From: Porphyridium purpureum | Taxonomy: Eukaryota; Rhodophyta; Bangiophyceae; Porphyridiales; Porphyridiaceae | Assembly (NCBI GenBank): GCA_008690995.1 | Contig: VRMN01000009.1 | Coordinates: 372,001-436,000, forward strand | Direction of reading: 5' to 3' | DNA length: 64,000 nucleotides | Part shown: positions 29,013 through 38,318 of the stretch, one piece after another | How the letters are laid out: each line of letters starts with the position of its first letter | Numbering within the stretch: position 1 is the stretch's first letter | The notes under the pieces: generated by a model | Databases searched by the model: none | What the model was told of the DNA's origin: nothing | Seen by the model: the letters and a program-made list of their open reading frames with translations, nothing else | Made by a program: the position numbers and the translations under genes

Positions 29013-30491
29013 ATGAACGCGAGCGGTGGCGGAGATGATGCAGAGCCCGAGCGGGATCCGGAAGGACAACTGGAACTGCGCGCCGCACCAAATGCCGCGA
29101 CGGAGCCCGAGGTGCTTCCTCAGCGGCAGCCCAGTTTGAGCACAGGAGGGAGAGGGACGTTGGCGACCGGCGGGCCGCCGGGGCACAAGGCGCGCAGTTT
29201 GCGCGACGCGCACCGTGACTTGCTGACGGAAGCAGTGGCATCAATCAAAGATGTGTCGGACGTGGGTTTCCTGGACGACGAGCTTGCCAAGGACCGTTTC
29301 AAGGACGCGATCAATGTGGCGATCGAAGTCTACGCCAAGCAGCGCGAGCTGGACCGCGTGCTGACGGACGTGCCGGAGCTCAAGCTGAGCACGCTGGTTC
29401 CGTACCTGGTCGAGCCCGTTGAAAGCATTGCGGATGATGACTTTAACAAGTGTTTCGAAAGTTTGGAATCCGAACCATGGAATTGGACGCTGTACATGTA
29501 TCCTGCTTGGCTCGTGGGGTGCTTCATTCGATACGTTGTGTTGTTTCCGGCGCGTCTGTTCAACCTCATCTTTGCTACCGTGCTTACTGTGATAGCCGTG
29601 GCGTCCTGCAAGATACTATTCGCCGGGAACAAGCAGAAGCGCGAGCACGTGGAAGGGCTCATCCTGACTCTTTACGCGCAAGCATGGGTGGCGTCCTGGA
29701 GTGGCGTGGTCAAGTATCATGGCACACGCCCGCGCATGGCGGCCAACCAGATCTATGTTGCAAATCATTCCAGCATGATCGACTATATCTTGCTGCTCGG
29801 CGTTCACCGCTTTGCAGTGGTCGGGCAGTTACATCCGGGTGGGGTGGGCTTGATGCAGACGCACTTATTGGGCTCGCTCGGCTGTATTTGGTTTGATCGC
29901 AAAAATGTCAAGGATCGTGACTATGTGAGGAAAAGCATTGCGGAGCATGTGGCGCGCGCCGACAAGCCCCCATTGCTCATTTTTCCGGAAGGCACGTGTG
30001 TGAACAATGAGTACTGTGTCATGTTCAAGAAGGGCGCCTTTGACATAGATGCAACGGTCCATCCTGTTGCCATCAAGTACAACAAGCTCTTTGCTGACGC
30101 CTTTTGGAATTCGCGGCAGGAAAGCTTCTTTGCGCACGTGCTACGCATGATGAAGGACTGGTGCCTGATTGCAGACGTGTGGTTCCTCGAGCCACAAACC
30201 AAACGACCCGGCGAGTCGAGCGAGGCCTTTGCGGCGCGTGTCAAGCAACTCATAGCCAAGCAAGCTGGGCTCAAATGTGTTTCCTTCGACGGCTATCTGA
30301 AGCATGTCAAGCCGTCAGAGCGGTATCGTGCCGCCATCCAGACGCAAAATTCTCGCTTCTTTCGCGCTGAGCTGCAAGATATGCGTGGTTATCTCAAAGA
30401 CGACGAATCAAAACGGAACTCAGTACTATGGAAACGCGAACAGAGAAACCACTTTTTACGTGCCTTGAACCAGGACGAACGAAAGACATAG
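29013..30491 (+). CDS. GPAT9: GPAT9-type glycerol-3-phosphate acyltransferase
   Basis: 492 aa from the ATG at 29013 (MNASGGGDDAEPER); the longer frame starts with GTG. The first ~80 residues are Gly/Pro-rich. Membrane stretches lie around WTLYMYPAWLVGCFIRYVVL and LIFATVLTVIAVASCKILFA. Acyltransferase motifs: NHSSMIDYILL (catalytic His and Asp), then LLIFPEGTCVNNEYCVMFKK, then HPVAIKYNKLFADAFWNSRQ and WFLEPQTKRPGES. These are specific to the GPAT9/AGPAT6 group, which makes lysophosphatidic acid at the ER, the first step of glycerolipid and storage-oil synthesis. Confidence 0.92.
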   Translation: MNASGGGDDAEPERDPEGQLELRAAPNAATEPEVLPQRQPSLSTGGRGTLATGGPPGHKARSLRDAHRDLLTEAVASIKDVSDVGFLDDELAKDRFKDAINVAIEVYAKQRELDRVLTDVPELKLSTLVPYLVEPVESIADDDFNKCFESLESEPWNWTLYMYPAWLVGCFIRYVVLFPARLFNLIFATVLTVIAVASCKILFAGNKQKREHVEGLILTLYAQAWVASWSGVVKYHGTRPRMAANQIYVANHSSMIDYILLLGVHRFAVVGQLHPGGVGLMQTHLLGSLGCIWFDRKNVKDRDYVRKSIAEHVARADKPPLLIFPEGTCVNNEYCVMFKKGAFDIDATVHPVAIKYNKLFADAFWNSRQESFFAHVLRMMKDWCLIADVWFLEPQTKRPGESSEAFAARVKQLIAKQAGLKCVSFDGYLKHVKPSERYRAAIQTQNSRFFRAELQDMRGYLKDDESKRNSVLWKREQRNHFLRALNQDERKT

Positions 30492-30737
30492 CTTTTATGT
30501 TCCATTGGAAGACACAGGGGGTCTTTGGAGGCTACATTTCTACTCTTGCCCAAGAAAGGGCCTAGATTCTTTCCTCAGAATAACCATTCTCCCAAGGTGT
30601 TTGCTCTTAGCACGGCTAGACGCGCAGAATCCGTATCATTCTTCTTACTCCTTCCCCTCCCTCATCGCATTCGGCGTCGGCAGAAAGGAGCTGCCCAATC
30701 GCACACTGCGTATGTAAAATGGTACGGCTTGGTGTGG

Positions 30738-31238
30738 TTATGTTTGTTTACGCGCGCGCATCAGCGCCACCAACGAAGGTTCCACGCGACCCCGCAGTGA
30801 TGCCATTACAGCTTTTCGACGAATGCCGGCAACGACAAATGCGACAAGATCCGCCTGCTTAATCATAAGAGCACATGGCAAACCATCACGCCGCGAATTA
30901 TCCAAAAGACATGCGTTGGAACAACCTGCAGGGATATCATAGACAGGCGGAATCCAAATCACATTCTGCTTGCCGTGAATTGACCCCTCATCATGCGGTT
31001 TGGGTGAGCTCATAGTCATTATGAACGGATAGCTGTCAAACAACACGTACGACCTCGGGGCTGTCATGTCCTGCATTAGATCAATGAGATTTGGGACCAC
31101 CTCATTCATGGTATGTAGACACCGCTCACCACCATCATCTTTCAAATGCGATGCAACATAAAATTGCTGCACCAAGTCTACGCGGCCACAGATGGACATC
31201 TTGACGTTTGCAGAGTTTGTTTGTGTCTCTCTGTCCAT
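30738..31238 (-). CDS. Hypothetical protein, 166 aa
   Basis: ATG-started minus-strand ORF with protein-like composition (VVPNLIDLMQDMTAPRSYVL, then NVIWIPPVYDIPAGCSNACL). No domain, signal or membrane span is recognised. Its first ~75 codons overlap repeat copy B, whose likely coding direction is opposite, so it may be a chance ORF. Confidence 0.35.
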   Translation of the reverse strand: MDRETQTNSANVKMSICGRVDLVQQFYVASHLKDDGGERCLHTMNEVVPNLIDLMQDMTAPRSYVLFDSYPFIMTMSSPKPHDEGSIHGKQNVIWIPPVYDIPAGCSNACLLDNSRRDGLPCALMIKQADLVAFVVAGIRRKAVMASLRGRVEPSLVALMRARKQT

Positions 31239-32250
31239 AAATTAGCATGTCTCATTGACTTTGAACGAATTTCTCCAAGAGTCTTCACTTGATCGCTTTG
31301 GCCTCCGCCAATGCACAGCCTCAACCGTCTAGCGTCCTTCGCGAAGCTCCCGTAGGCTGAGGACCTCGCGCATCCGATTCTATTTGTTCTTTCCATTCAC
31401 ATTTGCAAGCCAGCTTGTCCTTACAACCGCACTTGGCTGCGTAAGACTTATGTGTCCCGCAATCGACTGCCATGCGCTTGTCGCCTTTTGCCCAAAGCTG
31501 GCTGAGCGTGTTGCGCTACAGCGCTTGCACGAAGCTGACAAGCACAAAGCGGACGCGTTCGCCAGATTGGCAAGGCACTTTGGCATGCATCAAGAAGAAA
31601 CGGCACGCGACGCTGAAAACGTTGGACACAATGGCCGAGGCAAGGCACGGTCAACATTAGACATGCACGTTTGACGCGCGACGAGCAGGTCGAGCGATCT
31701 GCACAATGGACGGGACAGATCACCCAAAAACGCTGCTTTTCGCGTAAAATGCACAACGCGCGACTGCTGTTGCATCTCGCTTGCCAGTGGCGCGTCTCGT
31801 CGGCTGTCGCTGTGGGCATGAAAGCAGCAGCGGCGAGCTCTTGCGGAAAGGTCAGCTTTGAGGTCCTGGATGCTGTTGAGCTCCTGGTTGTTGTATATCA
31901 AGATGTCGGAGACAAACCCATAATCTCCCGAGCAAGTAATACGCTTTGCGAACGACGAACTACGGGCCAGAAGCGTCACAGTCTTCGTGGCTTCGAATGC
32001 TTTGGCTCTCTAGAGCGGGTGGTGTCCTCGTTCAAAATATATTGAAAGAAGTCCTCACGAGTTGGCCATTCTCTGAGCAATGGGAAATCCTGGGCACCTT
32101 TTGTTCATCCTGTTTTCATCTCTTCTCAGCATGCATTCTGCAATGGGGATAGATCTGACTGCTGTTGCCGGGAAAGTCCGCCAAAATCCGCGGCCCAGTT
32201 GCCCCAGTTGTGGAAACTCGTGTGGGAACTTCATGCGCTAATTGAAAGAA
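31020..32250 (+). repeat. Diverged dispersed repeat, copy B
   Basis: Inverted partner of 6440-7680. Similarity by hand runs from around TTGGGACCACCTCATTC at the left to TCATGC near 32244. Its frames are more interrupted than those of copy A: a 97-aa plus-strand frame (CHALVAFCPKLAERVALQRL) ends at 31674 and another from 31671 ends at 32045. It carries a conserved core around ARLLLHLAC and a third short frame NILKEVLTSWPFSEQW. The nature of the ancestor is unknown. Confidence 0.65.
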
Positions 32251-32410
32251 GTCGATCGCTAACACCCGAAAAGACTTGCACCGAGGGAGGATTTTGCAGG
32301 GGCGGCTGTCCATGAAGCCGGCCACCCAGGTCTTCACATCTTCCATGCGCGACGGTCGCCGGTTGCTTCCAAATTTGATGCGAGCTCAATGCAAGCCGTT
32401 GGCGGCTTCT

Positions 32411-35400
32411 TTACTCGGCGTTATACTGGGCGCTCGACATGTACAGGCTTGGATTGCGCTTCGAGGCAGTGAGGTCCACGTGTCGCGACAGCGCAAAACG
32501 CGCGTTGGCGAGAATAGAGCCACCTCGCTCCGGGTTCCAGCGCTGCAGCTTGCTCTGCATATTTTCCTGTGGTGACCGATACGGGACTACAAGAATCTCC
32601 ACCGGTGTAACAGGCCCGGAGTGAGCAGACTCGTCGTCCTTCCCGTGCCACACCTCCACCGATAAGTCGCCTGCTGGAAGGACGCGCGAACGCTCCTTCT
32701 CGCTATAAAAGTCTCCCTCTGCGTCCATGCCCGCACCGGTCGCTCTGCCTGTTTGGCGAACGCGCACTCGCCCGCGCAGGAGGATCGCCGGGCCTTGCAT
32801 AAGCACAACCTGATTATCCGGGATGCGTACGCGGCTCATGTACGGCAGCGCCTTGAGAGCGAGGAACGCAGCATTTGATATTGGAGACAGCCCAACGTAC
32901 GCCTTGGTGCCCAGCTCGCTCATCTCAAAGATCTTGTGTGTAGACTCAGTGCGCAGTTGGTCTGTAAGGATTTTGTGAGCCACGCTGCGAGCTACCTCGT
33001 TCGCAAACGTCTCGTTGGCGTCCATCAGGCGCTCACACTGGTCCAGCGGCAGAGCCAGAACGCGGGTCTTTTCCATTGAGTGGCACACTCGCAGGGGTTG
33101 CAGAACAAGGCTTTCGTCTAGCACAACAAGAGACGGGTCCGCGATTACCGAGTGTACCCCGAAGCACCAGTGGAATTTTGATAGCCCCGCCGCTTCCCCA
33201 CCGCGATATGCACGCGCTTCATCGCCATGTGCCCGTTCGGCTCCCGCCGACACAGATGATAAGTACTGTGTGTCTTCGTCATCATCATCATCATCATCAT
33301 CATCATCAATATGGCACACAATCTGCCCGACCTCGTTCAACAGTACACCAGGGACCGGTGCTTTCTTCTTCTTCGCGCCGGGACTTTTCGGGTTGCGCGC
33401 CGAGCTCTCGGACTGCAAAACCGACGCTTCGAGATGCCCCAAGTAACCGTCTTGAGCAGCGTCCGTGTCTTTGGCTTTCTTGATCTCCTCCCCTTCCATG
33501 TCGGCGCTTTCTTCGCGGCCCCCGCGACGGCAACGCGAGCAAGCGCACGGACTGTTCGTGTACACGGATACACAATCCACCATGACACTGCCCTCGAGAA
33601 CCAACAGCAATCCGATACCTTTCATTGAAATTCTCTCATTCCCGGTCAGTTCGAGCACACGGCCATAAGACTGCATGAGCTCCTGAAGCCTCACCTCTCC
33701 CATGGCCGCAAACAGTGGCGCCTCGTTCCTCACCTGCTCGGCTGTGACAGGTGTAAACTTGAAATACTGCTTATGCGCGCCCAGCACCTCCCACTTGCGT
33801 GCCGTTTCCACAAGCTCTGTGTTCAGTCGGTCGTAGCCAGTCGCGTCAAGTTCGCCCGAGTCGCACAGGGCAGACAAAATGCGTTCCTGCAGTTTCAGAG
33901 TCCAGCCCACCACGTGCATCATGCTAAGCCGCTGCAGCTCGTCAATGTTGCGCGACTGGTGGTATTCGAGCAAGAACACTGCTGCGTCAAAGAGACTTTC
34001 AGCCTCACCAAACACAAGCGGCGAGTTGCGCATGTATGGTTCAAGAAGCACGAGCCCAACTACGCGAACCACAATCAGTAAGGTAAAGATCTGCCGACTC
34101 GTGTCCATTCGGGCCAGCGCACCAGTATTGAGGCATAACTTCTGTGACTGTCCAGGCGTCGAATGCAAGCGGACAAGATTGAGGAATAGCACATGTGGCT
34201 CCTCGTACTCATTCGCTTCGAGAGCCTCATGGAGGTCGAGGAGCAGCAAGTGGACCGCACGCTGGCTGATGAGGCTCGCAACGTATGTGTTCTGCACATG
34301 ATTGCGTACTGACTCCAGAAAGCGGCGCCGGATCTCCTGGTCCACCTCATCTCCTTCACCGAGGTGATCCTCAACCTGCTGTGCAATAATATCGTGCAGT
34401 CGCTCCACTGCCACACTTGGCCGCTCACCCATCATGGGCCTAGACATATCACTGCCGCCCACGCTGTCAGTGATGCTACCCGTCTCGCCCTTTTCATCAT
34501 CGTCAGGCCCTGACGTCGAAACGCGCACAACGGCAAGTTCCTTCTTGCCGCCCGTCGCGGCCGGCGTTCCGGGTGTTTCACCAGAGACTGCCGCAAGCAG
34601 CGCAGACGAACTCTTTTCACCTTCAGTCGAGTGGATGAGAGAAACGCGCGGCTCGTAAGCTCGGCTCATTCTTGACACGCCGACGTCCATGGACACGGAG
34701 GCGCGGCGGTCTGTGATTGCGTTCGCAAATCCTGTGGCTAGATGCGACTCCGCGTCGGCCGCCCACCAGCAATCCGGAACCGCATAGGAGATCACCGACT
34801 TCCACGGCACCAGGCTAATGTACGGATCGACCGCGAGCTGGTCCAAAGCGTCGAGAACTTGTTGCACCACCACACCGCGAGCGCGAAACAAGAATGATTC
34901 ACGCGTCGGGTCTGGCTTATCCATGCCGAGCAAGTGGATCAACGGCTTGATGAGCGTACCATTGAGCGCCAACGAGAGCGCAATGACGCCAGATGTCCAA
35001 ACGACTACGCGCGCCGAAATGTCGGAGGATACCGTCGGACTCTCACCCACTTCGAGAGCGAGAATTAAAGACAGTGCACCACGCAACCCAGAAAATGCCA
35101 CCACAGTAGCGTTTTTCCAGTCCCACCAGCGTTGCTTAAACTTGTACACCGGATAGGAACCGAACACGAGCAAGAAACGAAGTACTTGCAAGAGACCATA
35201 ATACGCGAGAATAAAGACATAGTCGTACCAAAGCAGAGGGTCGCCTGCGCAGCTCCAGATGAAAGCAACAACCATGACACCAGCGTAGAAGAAAACAATG
35301 GTATTAGCCAGCCAAGACAGAAGCTCCCATAGCTCACCGAGCGGATGCCGTACGCGCGGACTGATGAAAGGCTTTCCTAGATAACTGATGACCAACCCAG

Positions 35401-36571
35401 ACGTGACATTGGTAATCACGCCAGACAAAATCGCGGCCTCTTGTGCTGTCCAAAAGCCCAAAAATGCCACCACAATGGTGATGGACACCTCGATTTCATA
35501 GTGCTCGTACACCAAGGACAGGAGCAGCACAGCCACGATACCGAACGCGAGGCCCATGGCCACGCCACCCAGAGAGAGGCGCACGACGTTGACAACAATA
35601 TCACCAATCGACAGCGCGCCTTCCTCGACGACATTCTCGAAAAAGGCCTCCCAAAGCACAAAGGCGCTACCGTCATTCAGCTGGCTCTCTCCTTCAATGA
35701 GGGTCGAAAGCGTCTCTGGCGCGCCGACCGCTTTCAGGGTCGCTGTCACGGCAATCGGGTCCGTCGCACAAAGCATGGCGCCAAACATGAGCGCAGCCCA
35801 CCAATTCCAGCCAGGCGACTGGATGGCGTAGATCTGAAACGTGGCCAAGAGCGCCACCTGGACAAACACGAGGACGAAGGCTGCGTACGTGATTTGCAGA
35901 AAAAGCTTTTTGAACACGATCCAGTCTGCATTGAAACTGGCCTCGAAAATGAGCGGCGCCAAGAACCACTGGAAAAAGATGGACGAGGACGCAAGGTGCA
36001 CCCACTGGTTCATGGAGAGGGAGAGGTAAGCCATGTCGACCTTACATCCAAGCACGCCCATGATGGCACCGACGCAAAGCAACATAAAAGTATAAGGCAG
36101 CCACGGGACGAGTTTCTGCAGGAGCTGCACAATGATGCCCAACGAAATAGCGAACAATGGGAAGAGAACGAAAGTGTAAACCTCTTCCACGACGCAGCCT
36201 GGAGAGTGTGGATCGATTGAGGGGTCGCAGTCTGGGAGCGGGTCAGCGATGAGGCAGCCCACGCCTTCATTCAAACAAAACTTGGGCTCCACATTCGGCA
36301 GCTGTTCCTGCCTACCCGAAGCCCTGCCAGGCACAAAGGCAAACCTCTTCCTTCCCCTCCGCTTACGCGATGCCGCAACCTCCACGAGCTCACCATCGCC
36401 GGCCAGCTCAGGGAGCACCTGAACCGCGGCGTTTTCGCGAGCGTCACGCGCGCCCGTGGCGCCTGCAAGGCCACCGACGCTCACCCACACGACCACAATC
36501 AGCACGATAGCAAGCAGCGCTCCAGCCGGCGCGACGCCGCCGCGACAGCCACCAAGCGAGCGCATCTTCAT
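32411..36571 (-). CDS. Large SOS1-like Na+/H+ exchanger with cyclic-nucleotide-binding-like tail
   Basis: 1386 aa, ATG start at 36569-36571. An N-terminal hydrophobic signal (GALLAIVLIVVVWVSVGGLA) is followed by a Cys-bearing extracytosolic loop. Residues ~130-560 carry about a dozen membrane spans with exchanger motifs AMLCATDPIAVTATLKAVGA, IEGESQLNDGSAFVLW and FSGLRGALSLILALEV. The cytosolic half has CNB-like features (LFAAMGEVRLQELMQSYGRV, LLVLEGSVMVD, ILLRGRVRV). An Asp run at ~1110 is coded by a (CAT)n tract. This matches plant SOS1/NHX7-type plasma-membrane exchangers for salt and pH control; a coastal or soil alga would need it. The ion is inferred. Confidence 0.88.
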   Translation of the reverse strand: MKMRSLGGCRGGVAPAGALLAIVLIVVVWVSVGGLAGATGARDARENAAVQVLPELAGDGELVEVAASRKRRGRKRFAFVPGRASGRQEQLPNVEPKFCLNEGVGCLIADPLPDCDPSIDPHSPGCVVEEVYTFVLFPLFAISLGIIVQLLQKLVPWLPYTFMLLCVGAIMGVLGCKVDMAYLSLSMNQWVHLASSSIFFQWFLAPLIFEASFNADWIVFKKLFLQITYAAFVLVFVQVALLATFQIYAIQSPGWNWWAALMFGAMLCATDPIAVTATLKAVGAPETLSTLIEGESQLNDGSAFVLWEAFFENVVEEGALSIGDIVVNVVRLSLGGVAMGLAFGIVAVLLLSLVYEHYEIEVSITIVVAFLGFWTAQEAAILSGVITNVTSGLVISYLGKPFISPRVRHPLGELWELLSWLANTIVFFYAGVMVVAFIWSCAGDPLLWYDYVFILAYYGLLQVLRFLLVFGSYPVYKFKQRWWDWKNATVVAFSGLRGALSLILALEVGESPTVSSDISARVVVWTSGVIALSLALNGTLIKPLIHLLGMDKPDPTRESFLFRARGVVVQQVLDALDQLAVDPYISLVPWKSVISYAVPDCWWAADAESHLATGFANAITDRRASVSMDVGVSRMSRAYEPRVSLIHSTEGEKSSSALLAAVSGETPGTPAATGGKKELAVVRVSTSGPDDDEKGETGSITDSVGGSDMSRPMMGERPSVAVERLHDIIAQQVEDHLGEGDEVDQEIRRRFLESVRNHVQNTYVASLISQRAVHLLLLDLHEALEANEYEEPHVLFLNLVRLHSTPGQSQKLCLNTGALARMDTSRQIFTLLIVVRVVGLVLLEPYMRNSPLVFGEAESLFDAAVFLLEYHQSRNIDELQRLSMMHVVGWTLKLQERILSALCDSGELDATGYDRLNTELVETARKWEVLGAHKQYFKFTPVTAEQVRNEAPLFAAMGEVRLQELMQSYGRVLELTGNERISMKGIGLLLVLEGSVMVDCVSVYTNSPCACSRCRRGGREESADMEGEEIKKAKDTDAAQDGYLGHLEASVLQSESSARNPKSPGAKKKKAPVPGVLLNEVGQIVCHIDDDDDDDDDDEDTQYLSSVSAGAERAHGDEARAYRGGEAAGLSKFHWCFGVHSVIADPSLVVLDESLVLQPLRVCHSMEKTRVLALPLDQCERLMDANETFANEVARSVAHKILTDQLRTESTHKIFEMSELGTKAYVGLSPISNAAFLALKALPYMSRVRIPDNQVVLMQGPAILLRGRVRVRQTGRATGAGMDAEGDFYSEKERSRVLPAGDLSVEVWHGKDDESAHSGPVTPVEILVVPYRSPQENMQSKLQRWNPERGGSILANARFALSRHVDLTASKRNPSLYMSSAQYNAE
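33277..33307. repeat. (CAT)n trinucleotide run coding poly-Asp
   Basis: Ten consecutive CAT-like triplets on the plus strand, read as Asp on the minus strand inside the exchanger gene. Confidence 0.9.
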
Positions 36572-37727
36572 TGTCCGCTTCTACTCCACGCCATCGTCGT
36601 CTTCCATCCAACCAACCCCTCTTCACACCACTTTGGCCACAGCTTTCCCCGGCGCCATGCGAACCGTCCTCATAAAACGCCCTCGTTTGTCGATTCGGCC
36701 ACGTGACTGGCCGGAAAGTGCCGCGGGGGTGTGTGTGTCCCGCGGACGTAGCCATGCGTTGAAGCGCGACGACGGCAGGCGCTCGCGTCACGCGCAGCAC
36801 AAGCCGGAGGCGTGAAATTACGCACGGCGCGGCAGGCAGGGCGTGCGCTTCCTGCGTGGACGGCGTGTGTGTGGTCTCTGATGGATCGGCATTCCACCTT
36901 GCTAGACGACGCGCCAATAGACAGCCGCACAGCGCCACGCTCGGTGAGCTCCAAATATTTCACCAGTGCCGTCACTCCATGTGTCCCGATGGGATGAAGT
37001 AACGCAGCAGCGGACAGTTGTACCTGTTTATTGTGAGGCGACGATTGATGTGCGTGATGATCGGTGCCCTGCAAACTTGCCCGATTCCAATCTGCTCAAA
37101 AGTCTTCGGCGTATTCTCGCGGTGCGCGTACAGATCGGCGGATGCCAGTTTCAAAGTCGGCGCCGCGCCGACGACGGACACTGATTGTCGCGAGGCAGTT
37201 GTCCAATCCAACCACCATGACGGCTCTACACGACTGCCTGCCGACACCCCATCAGCCGCCACGCACGTTGCGTCTTGCTTTCTTCTTTCTGTCACAAAAA
37301 TCTCAGACGTTCTGTAATGCCATTCTGTCGTTTCTATTAAACATGTCTCGTTTTGTGATATTTCTGCTCGATACGGCATTCAGTGCGACGTGGAAGGGTG
37401 TACAGTTATTCGCACGTCTTAGTAAAACAGGCGTGGCTGATAGAAAGACCATAGGTACAGTGGTTCACCGTGAGTCGAGCCGAAATCTGGAAGCACCGCG
37501 CAGCCGCTGACGCCAAATCTAGAAGAGGCAGCGGAAAGAGAGAGAGAGAGGTAGAGAGGAAGGAAGAGACAGAGGGAAGGGGACAGATTGGTAGAGGGCA
37601 TTGACGACGAGTGAGAGATTGAGCGCGCAAGTCAAAGTTGCTGACGGAGTGGCCAATTCGCGAGCCTGAGCTACTGTGGTGTCTGGTTCGGCTGCTGTGG
37701 CAGGAAGGGTTCGGTGTTGAACACAAG
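36572..37727. other. Intergenic 1.15 kb
   Basis: No confident gene. A minus-strand ATG ORF at 36972-37379 (135 aa; EWHYRTSEIFVTERRKQDAT and ITHINRRLTINRYNCPLLRY) has a mildly coding-like composition but no known domain. 37525-37620 is strongly purine-rich on the plus strand (AGAGAGAGAGAG), just upstream of the SBDS-like gene. Confidence 0.45.
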
Positions 37728-38030
37728 ATGACAAAGTACAAGTGGAGCACGGACAGCGAGTCCGCGGATAAGATTGTGGTGCACTTTCGTCATCAGCACA
37801 AGGTTCTCCTGGCGCTGTTGGACCCAGACTTCGTAGCTCAGGCTAACAAGTTTCGCGAGGGAACGATTCCGTTCGAGACAACGTTCATGCTGACAAACAC
37901 GATCTATGAGGACCGTCTGGGCCAGGAGGCGTCCGACTCGTTGCTCGAGTCTTGCTTTGGTACTAAAGTACGCAAGGAAATGCTCGCGGAAATCGTGCGC
38001 TCGGGAGAGGGCATTCCAAGTCCCGAATAG
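37728..38030 (+). CDS. Small SBDS N-terminal-like (FYSH domain) protein
   Basis: 100 aa from the ATG at 37728 (MTKYKWSTDSESADKIVV); the longer frame starts with TTG. The layout fits the FYSH fold of the SBDS N-terminus and yeast RTC3: short strands, KFREGTIPFETTFMLTNTIY, then CFGTKVRKEMLAEIVRSGEG, where the FGT followed by I--SGE is characteristic. SBDS releases eIF6 from 60S subunits; RTC3-type single-domain proteins have a less clear RNA-linked role. The lack of the SBDS central and C-terminal domains points to the RTC3 type. Confidence 0.55.
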   Translation: MTKYKWSTDSESADKIVVHFRHQHKVLLALLDPDFVAQANKFREGTIPFETTFMLTNTIYEDRLGQEASDSLLESCFGTKVRKEMLAEIVRSGEGIPSPE

Positions 38031-38318
38031 GCAGCTTGTATCTGCACGCACGGCATCTGCCCAGCCTCCGGCACTCACGTGCTCGTGTAAGCATGCTCGA
38101 ACTGGTGGAACAGGCCTTCAGCAGAGCACGGCGGACAACGCACTGTCCGGACCCGCAAGTAATTTGAGAGCACGGTTTTAGTGGAATGGATATACGGCTT
38201 GCAAGTCTAGATTTTGTTTTCTCGGTTCTTTGCTTCTTTGCCAGATCGCAAACCCACACGCCCACCCACTGGCTTCTACCTTTGAAGACAGAAAATGACT
38301 CTGATCCATGCTACCTGC

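Noticed and set aside
31384-31674. Copy B frame with HKADAFARLARHFGMHQEE, resembling the Cof-type HAD phosphatase core
   Set aside because: The following catalytic GD--ND motif is not present and the matching frame in copy A does not keep the pattern.
35441-36220. A 259-aa plus-strand ORF rich in His/Lys/Arg/Glu
   Set aside because: Antisense to the membrane domain of the exchanger gene, whose motifs are unmistakable.
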